The notes under the pieces: model-generated
What the model saw: only the letters and a program-made list of their open reading frames with translations
The model's database searches: none
Told to the model about the DNA's origin: nothing
From: Roseinatronobacter monicus
GTDB taxonomy: Bacteria > Pseudomonadota > Alphaproteobacteria > Rhodobacterales > Rhodobacteraceae
Reading direction: 5' to 3'
Length of the DNA: 64,000 bases
NCBI RefSeq assembly: GCF_006716865.1
Contig: NZ_VFPT01000001.1
Span: 3,591,001-3,655,000 of the forward strand
In this document: one piece after another, positions 46,215-54,140 of the stretch
How positions within the stretch are numbered: position 1 is the stretch's first letter
How the letters are laid out: each line of letters opens with the position of its first letter
Position numbers and translations under genes: made by a program

Positions 46215-46670
46215 TTATGTTGCAAGCCTGTCCACCCATGCTGTGGCAGCGGCGTCTATTTGTGCGGCGATGTCTTGGTGAAACTGGACCCCGCGGCGAT
46301 AGGGGTCGGCAATTCCCTTGCCGCCGGTCCAATGGTCAAACAGCATAATCCTGCCAAACAAGTCCGGCGCAGTTTTGAGGATGTCGCGCCTATGGCCGGG
46401 CTCCATGACCAGTATCAGTGCATGTTCCGCGCCCAGTGCATACGTGAATTGCCGCGCGACATGCCCGTCCAGTCGGACACCATGCGCCAATGCCGCCGCA
46501 GTTGCATCCGCGTCCGCAGCATGGCCCGTGACGGCGGCAAGCCCTGCCGATGCGACGCGGATACTGGACCTGCGTTCCGCCAGTTTGGCCGCCAACAGGC
46601 GTTCTGCGACGGGTGATCGGCATATATTGCCGACGCAGACGACCAGAATGGAGGGCACCACCGCGCGCAC
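46215..46670 (-). CDS. wzb: Low-molecular-weight protein tyrosine phosphatase (Wzb-like)
   Basis: A 151-residue LMW-PTP with the phosphate loop CVGNICRS (Cys12 nucleophile, Arg18) and the general acid in DPYRRG near residue 122. Placed between wza and wzc, it most likely dephosphorylates the Wzc tyrosine tail, cycling the export machinery. Length is normal. Confidence 0.92.
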   Translation of the reverse strand: MRAVVPSILVVCVGNICRSPVAERLLAAKLAERRSSIRVASAGLAAVTGHAADADATAAALAHGVRLDGHVARQFTYALGAEHALILVMEPGHRRDILKTAPDLFGRIMLFDHWTGGKGIADPYRRGVQFHQDIAAQIDAAATAWVDRLAT

Positions 46671-46676
46671 TGTCCG

Positions 46677-47789
46677 TTAGTTCACAAAGTCTTCGACGGA
46701 GCGGGCCGCCTGCACCGTGGGCAGAAGGCGCACAATCGTATCATTCCAGCGCTGCAACGCAGAGCGCAGAACATAGACAACATCCCCCGGTTCCAGAACA
46801 AACCGCGTGCCCAGCAACAAGCCACTGGGCGAGGATGTGTCGAGTTGGAACACCCGCGTCATGTCATTGCCATGCGCCCGAAACACCAACACCCCGCGGG
46901 CATTGGCGCGCGGCGTCTGCAATCCGCCCCTGCGCGTCAAGGCCTGCGTCAGGGTGATGGGTTCGCGCGACAGGTCCATGACATCAGGGCGCGCAACCTC
47001 GCCCAGCAGATACGCTTCTTCGGCGCGGCGACGGGGCACATTCACAACATCGCCGGTGCGCAAGACCGGATTATTCTGGGTCATGCCCCCTTCGAGAAAA
47101 CCCTGCACATCAACATGGTAGATCCGTCCGCCCCGCTGGACAGTTACACTGCGGGGGTCGGCAAATTCAGTGAAACCGCCGCCTGCATTGATCGCTTCGA
47201 TCAGGCTGGTGCCAACGGATGTCAAAGGCTGGCGGTTCGGGGTCGCAACTTCGCCCGAGACAACGATGGCCTGCGAATTATAGGCCGCGATCCGCACTTC
47301 GACCTGCGGGTTCGGAATGAAATTTGCCAGCCGTTGCGAGATGTCGCTGCGTATCTGCCCGACTGAGCGGCCAGTGGCGCGAACGGCTCCGATATAGGGG
47401 TAGGTGATGGTTCCATCTCCTGCCACCTGAAACCCGCTTTCGGCAGCGCTGCGCTGTGGTCCGGCGGGCAGGGTCAGTTCCGGGTGGTCAAACACGATAA
47501 CCGACAATATGTCGCCCGCGCCAACCGCATAGGTCCAGTTGCGCCCGCCGGGCAGCAGTGTCGCCTGATGCTGACGGGACGGGCTGGTAAAGTCGCCGAT
47601 ATTTTCGGCAGACAGAACAATCACCTCGACATCGTCACCAAGCGCGCGCTGCCCCTCTGGGCTGGTCGGGAACTGGACATACCCATCAGAACACGCAGAG
47701 AGGGCCAGCAAGATCAGAAATGCACAAAGAGCAGGAGTTTTCTTCGAGAGAGCATCATTCAGCATCCCCCAGAAGGCATTTGTAAACAT
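46677..47789 (-). CDS. wza: Polysaccharide export outer-membrane lipoprotein (Wza-like)
   Basis: A 370-residue OPX protein forming the outer-membrane exit channel for capsule or exopolysaccharide. It has a lipoprotein signal peptide with lipobox LALSAC (Cys33), a Poly_export domain from about residue 85 (YAVGAGDILSVIVFDHPELT) and two SLBB-like segments (VVSGEVATPNRQPL and AYLLGEVARPDVMD). It starts the leftward wza-wzb-wzc operon and is divergent from the phage-like cassette. Confidence 0.9.
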   Translation of the reverse strand: MFTNAFWGMLNDALSKKTPALCAFLILLALSACSDGYVQFPTSPEGQRALGDDVEVIVLSAENIGDFTSPSRQHQATLLPGGRNWTYAVGAGDILSVIVFDHPELTLPAGPQRSAAESGFQVAGDGTITYPYIGAVRATGRSVGQIRSDISQRLANFIPNPQVEVRIAAYNSQAIVVSGEVATPNRQPLTSVGTSLIEAINAGGGFTEFADPRSVTVQRGGRIYHVDVQGFLEGGMTQNNPVLRTGDVVNVPRRRAEEAYLLGEVARPDVMDLSREPITLTQALTRRGGLQTPRANARGVLVFRAHGNDMTRVFQLDTSSPSGLLLGTRFVLEPGDVVYVLRSALQRWNDTIVRLLPTVQAARSVEDFVN

Positions 47790-48311
47790 GGCCTAATCCC
47801 TATCGTACCGCTGAAATGAATTCTTGAAATAATATGTGTGGCGAAGTTGCAGACCCTGTCCGCCCCATCCCGAAACGGAATGAGGTCGCGTGTCGTGAAG
47901 ACTGGCGGGCGTATCTGCGCGGCGACAGAATTGACGGCCAAAATATGCGTGGCATGAGTCATGGGGCAGCGACTCTAAAAAAGACGGGTGATAAAAAATA
48001 ACGAGTCAAAACGTAGTCTTAACTGCTTAGCGCTGTAATTTGCCAAACTCAACTTTCGATTGAAAGCAATAACGCTGAAGTCGCCGGTTTTGACATGAAA
48101 AGCACAATCCCTTGCGCGCTGGTGCACCGGTGAGCAGGCAAGCGGCGTGCCACCGCGCTCTTTCATATATCCGACCGCTTGGGGGATCGGGCCTGATGCG
48201 CGTGTTTCAGGTGCACCGAACGGTGAGCCAAGATCACAGTTACCGAAGTTTTGTATGGTCACGGCTCAACGATCCGCACCCCTCGCGGAGCGGCATAACA
48301 GGAGACGCCAA
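47790..48311. other. 522-bp divergent intergenic region
   Basis: It lies between the wza start (leftward) and the spike-base gene (rightward). It is visibly richer in A/T than its surroundings, especially at 47980-48090, and must hold both promoters. No gene, RNA or clear promoter pair was recognised. AGGAG at about 48300 is the ribosome-binding site for 48312. Confidence 0.5.
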
Positions 48312-48578
48312 ATGTTTGATCCACTCGTCAACCGAACGCTATCACCCGCCGGACCGGCAACCGATATCATTCCTATCACTCCCGATGATGCGGCGGACCT
48401 GCCGGTTATGGCGATGTCGGTCTTTGTCGAAACCGGGGGGGCGCTTTGCTTCGTGACCCGGCGCGGCGAGACGCGCACGGTGCTGCTTGATGATCAGACC
48501 CTCTTGCCGGTCGTTGTTCGTCGGGTGTTGGCGACAGGGACCACAGCGACAGGTGTGCATGCGCTGGTGGTGATCTGA
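48312..48578 (+). CDS. Phage/GTA spike-base-like protein (RCAP_rcc01079 type)
   Basis: An 88-residue protein starting at ATG 48312 after AGGAG. The product reads MFDPLVNRTLSPAGPATDII then ITPDDAADLPVMAMSVFV and ends VVVRRVLATGTTATGVHALV. This pattern (ITPDDdaDLP early, VRRVxATGTTAxG late) resembles the spike-base protein of R. capsulatus gene transfer agent head spikes (rcc01079). It is a compact beta-structured virion component rather than an enzyme. Its stop overlaps the next start (TGATG), so the three cassette genes are translationally coupled. Family call is from recalled pattern only. Confidence 0.62.
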   Translation: MFDPLVNRTLSPAGPATDIIPITPDDAADLPVMAMSVFVETGGALCFVTRRGETRTVLLDDQTLLPVVVRRVLATGTTATGVHALVVI

Positions 48579-49483
48579 TGCTGGGCGGCCAAATGTCCTT
48601 TCGTGCGGCCGCGCAACGGCGTCGTCGGCCCCAAGCGGCTATCGCCACGGGGGGTGTCGGCAGCACGTTGGCCGTGAATGGCAGGTTCTACCGCATTCTG
48701 ACCTTCTCCGCTTCGGGTATGCTGACGCTGGTGCAGGGCGGGCGCATCGAATACCTTATTCTGGGGGGCGGTGGCGGCGGTGCAGGGTCCAGCGGCAACG
48801 AAAGCGGCGGTGCTGGCGGGGGCGGGGATGTGCTGGCGGCATCGGTTCATTTGCCTGCGGGACCGGTGACGGTGATCGTTGGTGCCGGTGGTTCCGGCGG
48901 GGCGTTCAGTGGTCAGGGCGGGGGTGGAAACGCCTCCAGCCTTGGGGTGCTGACGGCGGCGGGCGGCGGCGGCGGCGGGCCTACAGGTCAGGCCGGTGGT
49001 GCGGGCGCGAATGGCGGCGGCGGTGGCATGAGCAATGGAAGCGTTGCGAATGCGGGTGGCCCCGGCAACCCCGAATTTTCCGGTGGTCCCTCGTTTCCCG
49101 CAGCAGGCATCCCAGAGCGTCGCAACAGCGGTGGCGGCGGGGGTGCAGGCGGTATGGCCCCGCCCGCATCACTTGGTGCTGGCGGCGCGGGCGGTGTCGG
49201 GGTGGTTCATGCGATCACAGGCACCAGCCTTGGCTATGGCGGCGGTGGTGGCGGCGGCACCTTTCAGACCAATCCGCCCGGCGCGGCTGTCGATGGTGGC
49301 GGCGCAGGTGGGCGGGGCAGCCCCGCTATTGAGGCCGCTGCGGGCCTGATGAACCGCGGCGGTGGCGGCGGCGGTGCCGGAAGCACCATTGGGGGCGCAC
49401 GAAGCGGCGCTAGTGGCGGATCAGGCGTGGTGATTATTCGCTACAGAATTAGTCAATCAGAATACCTGTCGGAGGGGGCGTGA
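48578..49483 (+). CDS. Glycine-rich fibre/adhesin-like protein
   Basis: A 301-residue protein with an N-terminal module (NGRFYRILTFSASGMLTLVQ then EYLILGGGGGGAG), long poly-glycine tracts and the closing SGGSGVVIIRYRI. This is the layout of glycine-rich domain proteins found in phage tail fibres, where poly-Gly segments can pack as receptor-binding sandwiches. It is coupled to the spike-base gene before it and the fibre-associated gene after it by TGATG overlaps. A receptor-binding role is inferred from family resemblance and context. No signal peptide is visible. Confidence 0.7.
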   Translation: MLGGQMSFRAAAQRRRRPQAAIATGGVGSTLAVNGRFYRILTFSASGMLTLVQGGRIEYLILGGGGGGAGSSGNESGGAGGGGDVLAASVHLPAGPVTVIVGAGGSGGAFSGQGGGGNASSLGVLTAAGGGGGGPTGQAGGAGANGGGGGMSNGSVANAGGPGNPEFSGGPSFPAAGIPERRNSGGGGGAGGMAPPASLGAGGAGGVGVVHAITGTSLGYGGGGGGGTFQTNPPGAAVDGGGAGGRGSPAIEAAAGLMNRGGGGGGAGSTIGGARSGASGGSGVVIIRYRISQSEYLSEGA

Positions 49484-49615
49484 TGGCACATTTCGCTGAA
49501 ATAGACAGCAGCAACGTGGTTTGCCGCGTTCTGGTGGTTCCAGATGCGCAACAACATCGCGGCGAAGCTTACCTGCGCGATGATCTGGGTCTGTCGGGGC
49601 GCTGGGTGCAGACCA
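49483..49615 (+). pseudogene. Phage fibre-associated protein, 5' part (interrupted by IS copy B)
   Basis: ATG 49483 overlaps the preceding stop. The frame encodes MAHFAEIDSSNVVCRVLVVP and continues to GLSGRWVQT, then is cut at the AGACCA duplication by the IS1634-like element. The remainder is at 53929-54128. The fused product has 110 residues and resembles small proteins encoded beside tail fibres in marine phages (YDAxRDAF-PPxPxxSWVLD pattern in the second half). The gene is broken. Confidence 0.78.
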
Positions 49616-49632
49616 CCCAACTTCGACAGTTA
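49616..49632 (+). repeat. Left terminal inverted repeat of IS copy B
   Basis: CCCAACTTCGACAGTTA, identical to the inward-read right end at 53922-53906; directly inside the AGACCA duplication. Confidence 0.9.
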
Positions 49633-49783
49633 TTTGGGAAATTTGTGGTCCTGACCATGGGGCGTCCCAATAAAATCAGAGGGTTGAGTTGCGGCAAGGG
49701 TGATTATTCTGGTTTCGCTGTTGTGGCAATTTGCTTTCATAACCGCTATTGATAGTTGGCTATATGCACAATATTGTTGCGGC

Positions 49784-51133
49784 ATGTATGCAAAGATCAC
49801 CAAATCAGGCGGTCGCCAGTATGTTCAGTTGGTCGAAGGCTATCGTACCGAGACCGGCAAGGTTCGGCATCGCGTTGTCGCAAACCTCGGCCGGCTTGAA
49901 GAGCTCAGCCCACAAAAGCTGGACCCACTGATCAATGGCTTGAACCGCGTGCTCGGGCGCACCGAGAACACTGCGTTTGCGGTGGAGGTCGAAAGCGCCA
50001 AAGCTTACGGGAACGTCTTTGCCCTTCATGAACTCTGGAAAGACCTTGGATTTGATCGCGCCCTCAGCCGTGCGCTGCGCTCGGGGCGGCGTGAGATCAA
50101 GGCAGAGGCACTCGTGCGCGCCATGGTGTTCAACCGGTTGTGCAATCCGGCAAGCAAACTGGGCTGCCTGCGATGGCTGGATACGGTGGCCATGCCAGAT
50201 ATGCCCGCCAAGGTCACGCATCAGCATCTTTTGCGCGCGATGGATGCGCTGATGGATCATGCCGAAACAGTTGAGCAGGAACTGGCACGTCAGATCCGTC
50301 CCTTGGTTGATCAGCAGTTGGAAATTGTCTTCTATGACCTGACCACGGTGCGCATTCATGGCGAAGCCCGGCTTGAAGATGATGTTCGCGCCTTTGGTAT
50401 GAACAAGGAAACGGGCGGGATTGCGCGCCAGTTCGTGCTGGGCGTGGTGCAGACCGCCGACGGGCTGCCACTCATGCACACCGTGCATCCGGGGAATGTC
50501 GCCGAGACCAAGACCCTGCAGGGCATGCTGCAAACGGTCCTGCAGCGATTTCCTATCCAGCGCATCATTCTGGTGGCTGATCGTGGCCTGCTCAGCTTGG
50601 ACAACATCCATCATCTGACCGACATGGCCGACAAGGACGGACGCAAGCTGGAATTCATCCTGGCCGTGCCTGCGCGCCGCTACAGTGAACTGATGGAAAC
50701 CTTTCGAAGCTTCGACTTCAGCGAGGGCGATGGATTACGAGAAGCCAGCTTTGAAGGGCACCGCCTGATTGTTGCGCATGATGCTGCACGCGCGCGAGAA
50801 CAGGGCGAGACGCGCCGCGCGCGGATTGATGAGTTGGAGGCCATGGGCAACGCCATGGTTGCCAAGCTTGACCGGCAAGATGAAGGCAAGAGCGCAAAGG
50901 GGCGGCGCGCATCAGACCGGGGGGCCTATAGCCGGTTTGTTCGTGCCATTGCCGATGCCGAGCTCACCAGATTCATCAAAGCAGATTTCACCGCAGACCG
51001 GTTCAGTTGGGAAGTCGATGAAGACGCCATCGCCCGCGCGGCCCTGTTTGATGGCAAGCTCGTCCTGCTGACCAATGTCCCGGACATCTCACCAGCCGAC
51101 GCGATTGCGCGCTACAAGGCGTTGGCCGATATC
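49784..51133 (+). pseudogene. IS1634-like transposase copy B, N-terminal part (DDE, split)
   Basis: 450 residues from MYAKITKSGGRQYVQLVEGY to the junction after RYKALADI. Catalytic aspartates are in FYDLTTVRIHG and ILVADRGLLSLDN. Start ATG 49784 matches copy A and other family members; the frame open from 49700 is IS leader. The last acidic residue is encoded across the nested element at 53547. The frame reads on into the nested element for about 60 residues to a stop at 51316, giving a product without catalytic Glu. Confidence 0.88.
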
Positions 51134-51141
51134 GATATCGA
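51126..51141 (+). other. Recombination junction, nested element copy B with transposase 5' part
   Basis: CCGATATC-GA-TATCGA: the transposase codons GCC GAT ATC end at 51133 and GA at 51134-51135 is the inferred core, followed by element sequence shared with copy A. Confidence 0.7.
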
Positions 51142-51157
51142 CCAGACATTTCGACTC

Positions 51158-53314
51158 TCAAGTGATAAGTTTAAGTTGTTCTGCGCTTTGCCGGGGCGGC
51201 AGGCGCCTCAGGTGGGGCGGGCTCGCGCGGATCGCTTTAAGATCCTCGATCATTGTCGCGTCAGCAGTCACCAGCTTCACCGGTTTGCGGTCATGTTTAA
51301 CCAGGCGGCTGCTTAGGCGGCCGTTGGCGACCCAATAATACAGGGTCGCTTGAGGCATGCCGATGGCTTCGGCTAATTCTCGGATTGTCCACTCGTCGGG
51401 TTCGCGCACAATCATCGCTGAGGCGCTGGGTTTTTTGCGCTGTGGTTTGGCGATGCCCGCCGCAACCAGGCGGTGGCGGACCATTTCGGGGGTATAGGTG
51501 TTACGACGCTTGGGGGGGACAAAGCCTTCTTCGTTGAGAATATTGGCAATGCAGCGGCTACTGTGGCCAGCTTCGTAGAGTTCCTTCATGCGCGCAATCA
51601 GTGCCGGATAGCTGCTGAGCGCGGTGATCCGCGCGACAGGACGGATCACCTTGTGCATCGTTTGATTGCCGCCATGCCAATGACACGTGACCTCCACATG
51701 CTCGGTGTCATCAACCATCTTGATGATAACCCTTTCGAGCAGCAGCCGTACAATTTCCTGTCGTTCTCTTTGTGTGGTTGTTGCCGCCTGCCAAAGCGCG
51801 GGGAGATCTTGGGTAAGGGTACGGATCGCCTCCAGTTCAGTGCGGCTCGGTGCTTGCAGACGTTCGCGCTGGAAGCGGTCATAATCAACCATGAGGCGCG
51901 CTTGGCTCGCCAGCGCCTCTTCCCAACTCTTCTCGAGACTACGCGCAACCAGTCGGTTCTCTGGCTCGACGCTGGCATAACTCCGCCGGGCGCGATCAAC
52001 CTCGAATTGGGCGCGCTCAAGACGCTGCTGCCATTGACGATCGAGAGATTTGCGTTCCGCTTCAAGGTCGCTGGCGACCGCAAGACTGATCTCGAGCGCG
52101 GCTGGTTCCAGCGATCGCAGGATAGCGCGCGACACAGCCTCATCAACCGGGGCCGCTTTAAGCGACTGACAGATTGGTTCTGCGTAGGCCATGTGCATGC
52201 CATTGCAGATGTAGCGCGCGACTTGACCATTGTTGTTATAGGTTGGCTGCATCCTCAAGCCGCACGCGCCACAAATCACCATGCCCGATAGCAAAGCGCT
52301 TCCAGCCCGGACCGGCCCCTGCGCGCTCGGCAGGTTGGCCCTAATCTGCGCTTGGATGCTCTCGAATTGCTCCAAGCTGATATAGGCCGGCAACCGGTCT
52401 GGCAGAAACACCTCGACATTGTCCGGCGCCTTCACGCAGCGCCCGGTTCCAGGACGCCCCGGCTTCTGGCGCCGCCTGTCGACGGGCCGCGCACCCCAGG
52501 CATACACACCGGCATAAATAGGATTGTTGAACAGGTTATGCAGCGTGGCTCGGCTTGGGCGGCGCCACTCAAGATCACCCTTGGTCGGGCCATCTTTCCT
52601 GCGTATCGGCATCTGTATATTGTGCTCGTTCAGATACCGCAGCACACCTCCAACCGACCGCAGCCGCTCAAACAAATCAAAGATAAGACGGATGACGCCC
52701 TGGGCCTGTTCATCAGGTTCGAAGATGACCTCCCCCGACGGGCGCGCTACATAACCCGCTGGCAAACTCTTTGCGAGTTCGCCGCGCCGGGCCTTCGCAC
52801 GTCGCCCCTCCAGCATTCTTGCCTTGATAATATGCAGTTCGGCCTCGCTCATTGTCCCCTTTAAGCCTAACAGGAGCCTATCGTTGAAATTCGATGGGTC
52901 GTAAACGCCATCGGCATCCGCAATCAATGTATCGAATAGGGAGCAAATCTCCAACAACTGGTGCCAGTCCCGGCACGAGCGCGCAAGCCGTGACATCTCG
53001 ACCCCAAGGACCAATCCGACACGACCCAGTCCGACTTCTGCTACCAGCCGCTGAAAGCCAAGCCGTCCCTCGATCGAGGCGCCCGAGCGTCCCAGATCAT
53101 CGTCGACCACGACGATCGCTTCCCGCGGCCAGCCAAGTGCGAAAGCCCGGTCAACCAGAGCGTATTGCAGCCGTGTCGATTCCTGATTGCGCTCAACCTG
53201 CTGCAGCGTTGATTGGCGAATATAAACGATCGCTTGGCGATCGCGATGCTGTCCGCAGACTTTCTCGGGTAAACTCTGGGCGCGCGGGACCATGATCGAT
53301 TCTGACGTCATCAT
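51158..53314 (-). CDS. Large serine recombinase, copy B
   Basis: 718 residues, equal to copy A except Val599 (GTC) for Ala (GCC). Catalytic Ser35, the Recombinase domain, the four zinc-ribbon cysteines (348, 351, 370, 382) and the C-terminal helix-turn-helix-like segment are all retained, so both copies look active. It probably catalyses integration and excision of its own 2.4-kb unit. The orientation relative to the host transposase is the same in both copies (antiparallel). Confidence 0.9.
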   Translation of the reverse strand: MMTSESIMVPRAQSLPEKVCGQHRDRQAIVYIRQSTLQQVERNQESTRLQYALVDRAFALGWPREAIVVVDDDLGRSGASIEGRLGFQRLVAEVGLGRVGLVLGVEMSRLARSCRDWHQLLEICSLFDTLIADADGVYDPSNFNDRLLLGLKGTMSEAELHIIKARMLEGRRAKARRGELAKSLPAGYVARPSGEVIFEPDEQAQGVIRLIFDLFERLRSVGGVLRYLNEHNIQMPIRRKDGPTKGDLEWRRPSRATLHNLFNNPIYAGVYAWGARPVDRRRQKPGRPGTGRCVKAPDNVEVFLPDRLPAYISLEQFESIQAQIRANLPSAQGPVRAGSALLSGMVICGACGLRMQPTYNNNGQVARYICNGMHMAYAEPICQSLKAAPVDEAVSRAILRSLEPAALEISLAVASDLEAERKSLDRQWQQRLERAQFEVDRARRSYASVEPENRLVARSLEKSWEEALASQARLMVDYDRFQRERLQAPSRTELEAIRTLTQDLPALWQAATTTQRERQEIVRLLLERVIIKMVDDTEHVEVTCHWHGGNQTMHKVIRPVARITALSSYPALIARMKELYEAGHSSRCIANILNEEGFVPPKRRNTYTPEMVRHRLVAAGIAKPQRKKPSASAMIVREPDEWTIRELAEAIGMPQATLYYWVANGRLSSRLVKHDRKPVKLVTADATMIEDLKAIRASPPHLRRLPPRQSAEQLKLIT

Positions 53315-53441
53315 CGCTCTCCTTGGTCTCGATCGCGCTGCGGATCTGGCGCAGCGCCATCCGCCCCAACAGTGCGATGGCCTCCTGCCGTCGATCCAAC
53401 GGCAGCATCTGAAATTCTGGAACTGACGGTACTTCGCTCAT
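53193..53441 (-). CDS. Small hypothetical protein in the nested element, copy B (82 aa)
   Basis: Identical translation to the small frame of copy A (2345-2593), starting ATG at 53441 and overlapping the recombinase start. No family was recognised. Identity of the two copies reflects recency rather than selection, so coding status remains open. Confidence 0.35.
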   Translation of the reverse strand: MSEVPSVPEFQMLPLDRRQEAIALLGRMALRQIRSAIETKESDDDVRIDHGPARPEFTRESLRTASRSPSDRLYSPINAAAG

Positions 53442-53539
53442 CGCGTGATCCCATCCAGCGTGCGAGCGCGCGAAGCGCTTCAAATCCGATTCTGGGGGGA
53501 TCATCATGCTCTGTCAAGTTATAAGAGGCAGGCTCTATG

Positions 53540-53555
53540 GTATATCGAGCGTGGC
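53540..53555 (+). other. Recombination junction, nested element copy B with transposase 3' part
   Basis: GTATATC-GA-GCGTGGC: GA at 53547-53548 starts the GAG glutamate codon of the transposase. Together with the other end it predicts a circular-form site GGTATATCGATATCGACC, nearly palindromic about its centre. Confidence 0.7.
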
Positions 53556-53846
53556 TTTCGCGTCCTGAAATCTGACATCGAGATCGCGCCAGTTCATCAC
53601 AGATTGCCCGACCGTATCCGCGCCCATGCGCTGATCTGCTTTTTGGCGCTGGTGCTCTACCGTGTCATGCGCATGCGGCTCAAAGCCAAAGGACACTCCA
53701 CCAGCCCACGCATGGCGCTCGACCTGCTTGCCACGCTTCAGCAACATATCACACGCATTGGACCAACCACTCAGAAAGGGATCACCCGCACGCAGCCTGA
53801 ACAACTCGACCTCTTTGATGCACTCGGCTTGAACAAGCCGTCCTGA
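53547..53846 (+). pseudogene. IS1634-like transposase copy B, C-terminal part
   Basis: Encodes 99 residues ERGFRVLKSDIEIAPVHHRL through FLALVLYRVMRMRLK to the end LFDALGLNKPS. It supplies the third catalytic residue and the terminal helices. Joined to 49784-51133 it yields a 549-residue transposase in frame. The tail differs from copy A (ITRIGPTTQKGITRT versus QVAETALEGTTKSS), confirming two distinct IS elements. Confidence 0.87.
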
Positions 53847-53905
53847 GCGCCCGGTTGTGGCAAAAACCACAATCTCGACTCAATAAAATCAATCACTTAT
53901 CGTCT

Positions 53906-53922
53906 TAACTGTCGAAGTTGGG
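53906..53922 (-). repeat. Right terminal inverted repeat of IS copy B
   Basis: Read inward: CCCAACTTCGACAGTTA, a perfect match to 49616-49632. The AGACCA target duplication follows. Confidence 0.9.
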
Positions 53923-53928
53923 AGACCA

Positions 53929-54128
53929 GTTTCAGCGCCACGCATCGCAAGCGCTTTGCCGGAATCGGCATGACCTATGATGCGCAGCGCGATGCTTTTG
54001 TGCTGCCGCAGCCGTTTGGGTCATGGGTGCTGGACGATTCCGGCGACTGGCAGCCCCCTGTGCCACAACCGCACGGCGATGGCTGGGTCTGGGATGACGC
54101 GAACAGGGCATGGGCGCGCGCGGAGTGA
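53929..54128 (+). pseudogene. Phage fibre-associated protein, 3' part
   Basis: Continues the gene from 49615: the first codon is completed as AGT, giving WVQTSFSATHRKRFAGIG. It contains YDAQRDAFVLPQPFGSWVLD, a motif seen in proteins encoded with cyanophage-type tail fibres, and ends WDDANRAWARAE before TGA at 54126. It has no start of its own and is separated from the 5' part by 4.3 kb. Confidence 0.75.
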
Positions 54129-54140
54129 GGGGGGGCAGGC

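Larger units (their letters stand above)
51134..53546 (-). mobile_element. Nested large-serine-recombinase mobile element, copy B (2413 bp)
   Basis: Same length and gene content as copy A at 2240-4652, reversed in the window (position pairs sum to 55786). The one protein-level difference is Ala599Val in the recombinase. It also lies within the transposase glutamate codon; removing 51134-53546 yields ...GCC GAT ATC GAG CGT GGC..., an intact ADIERG. Near-identity of the insert inside diverged hosts indicates recent spread. Confidence 0.87.
49616..53922 (+). mobile_element. IS1634-like insertion sequence (copy B) carrying a nested recombinase element
   Basis: The element is bounded by a perfect 6-bp direct repeat AGACCA (49610-49615, 53923-53928) and perfect 17-bp inverted repeats. 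Total length is 4307 bp, or 1894 bp without the nested unit. The transposase lies on the plus strand, split at the same codon as in copy A. The two IS differ throughout the transposase, while the nested units are almost identical, so the nested unit moved independently of the IS. Confidence 0.9.

Noticed and set aside
48089..48120. TTGACA-like hexamer upstream of the spike-base gene as a promoter
   Set aside because: No acceptable -10 element at the right spacing; sigma-54-like spacing was also off by one.
49616..49752. C-terminal end of the frame opening at 49480 as a native protein tail
   Set aside because: After 49615 the frame reads IS copy B sequence; the true continuation is at 53929.
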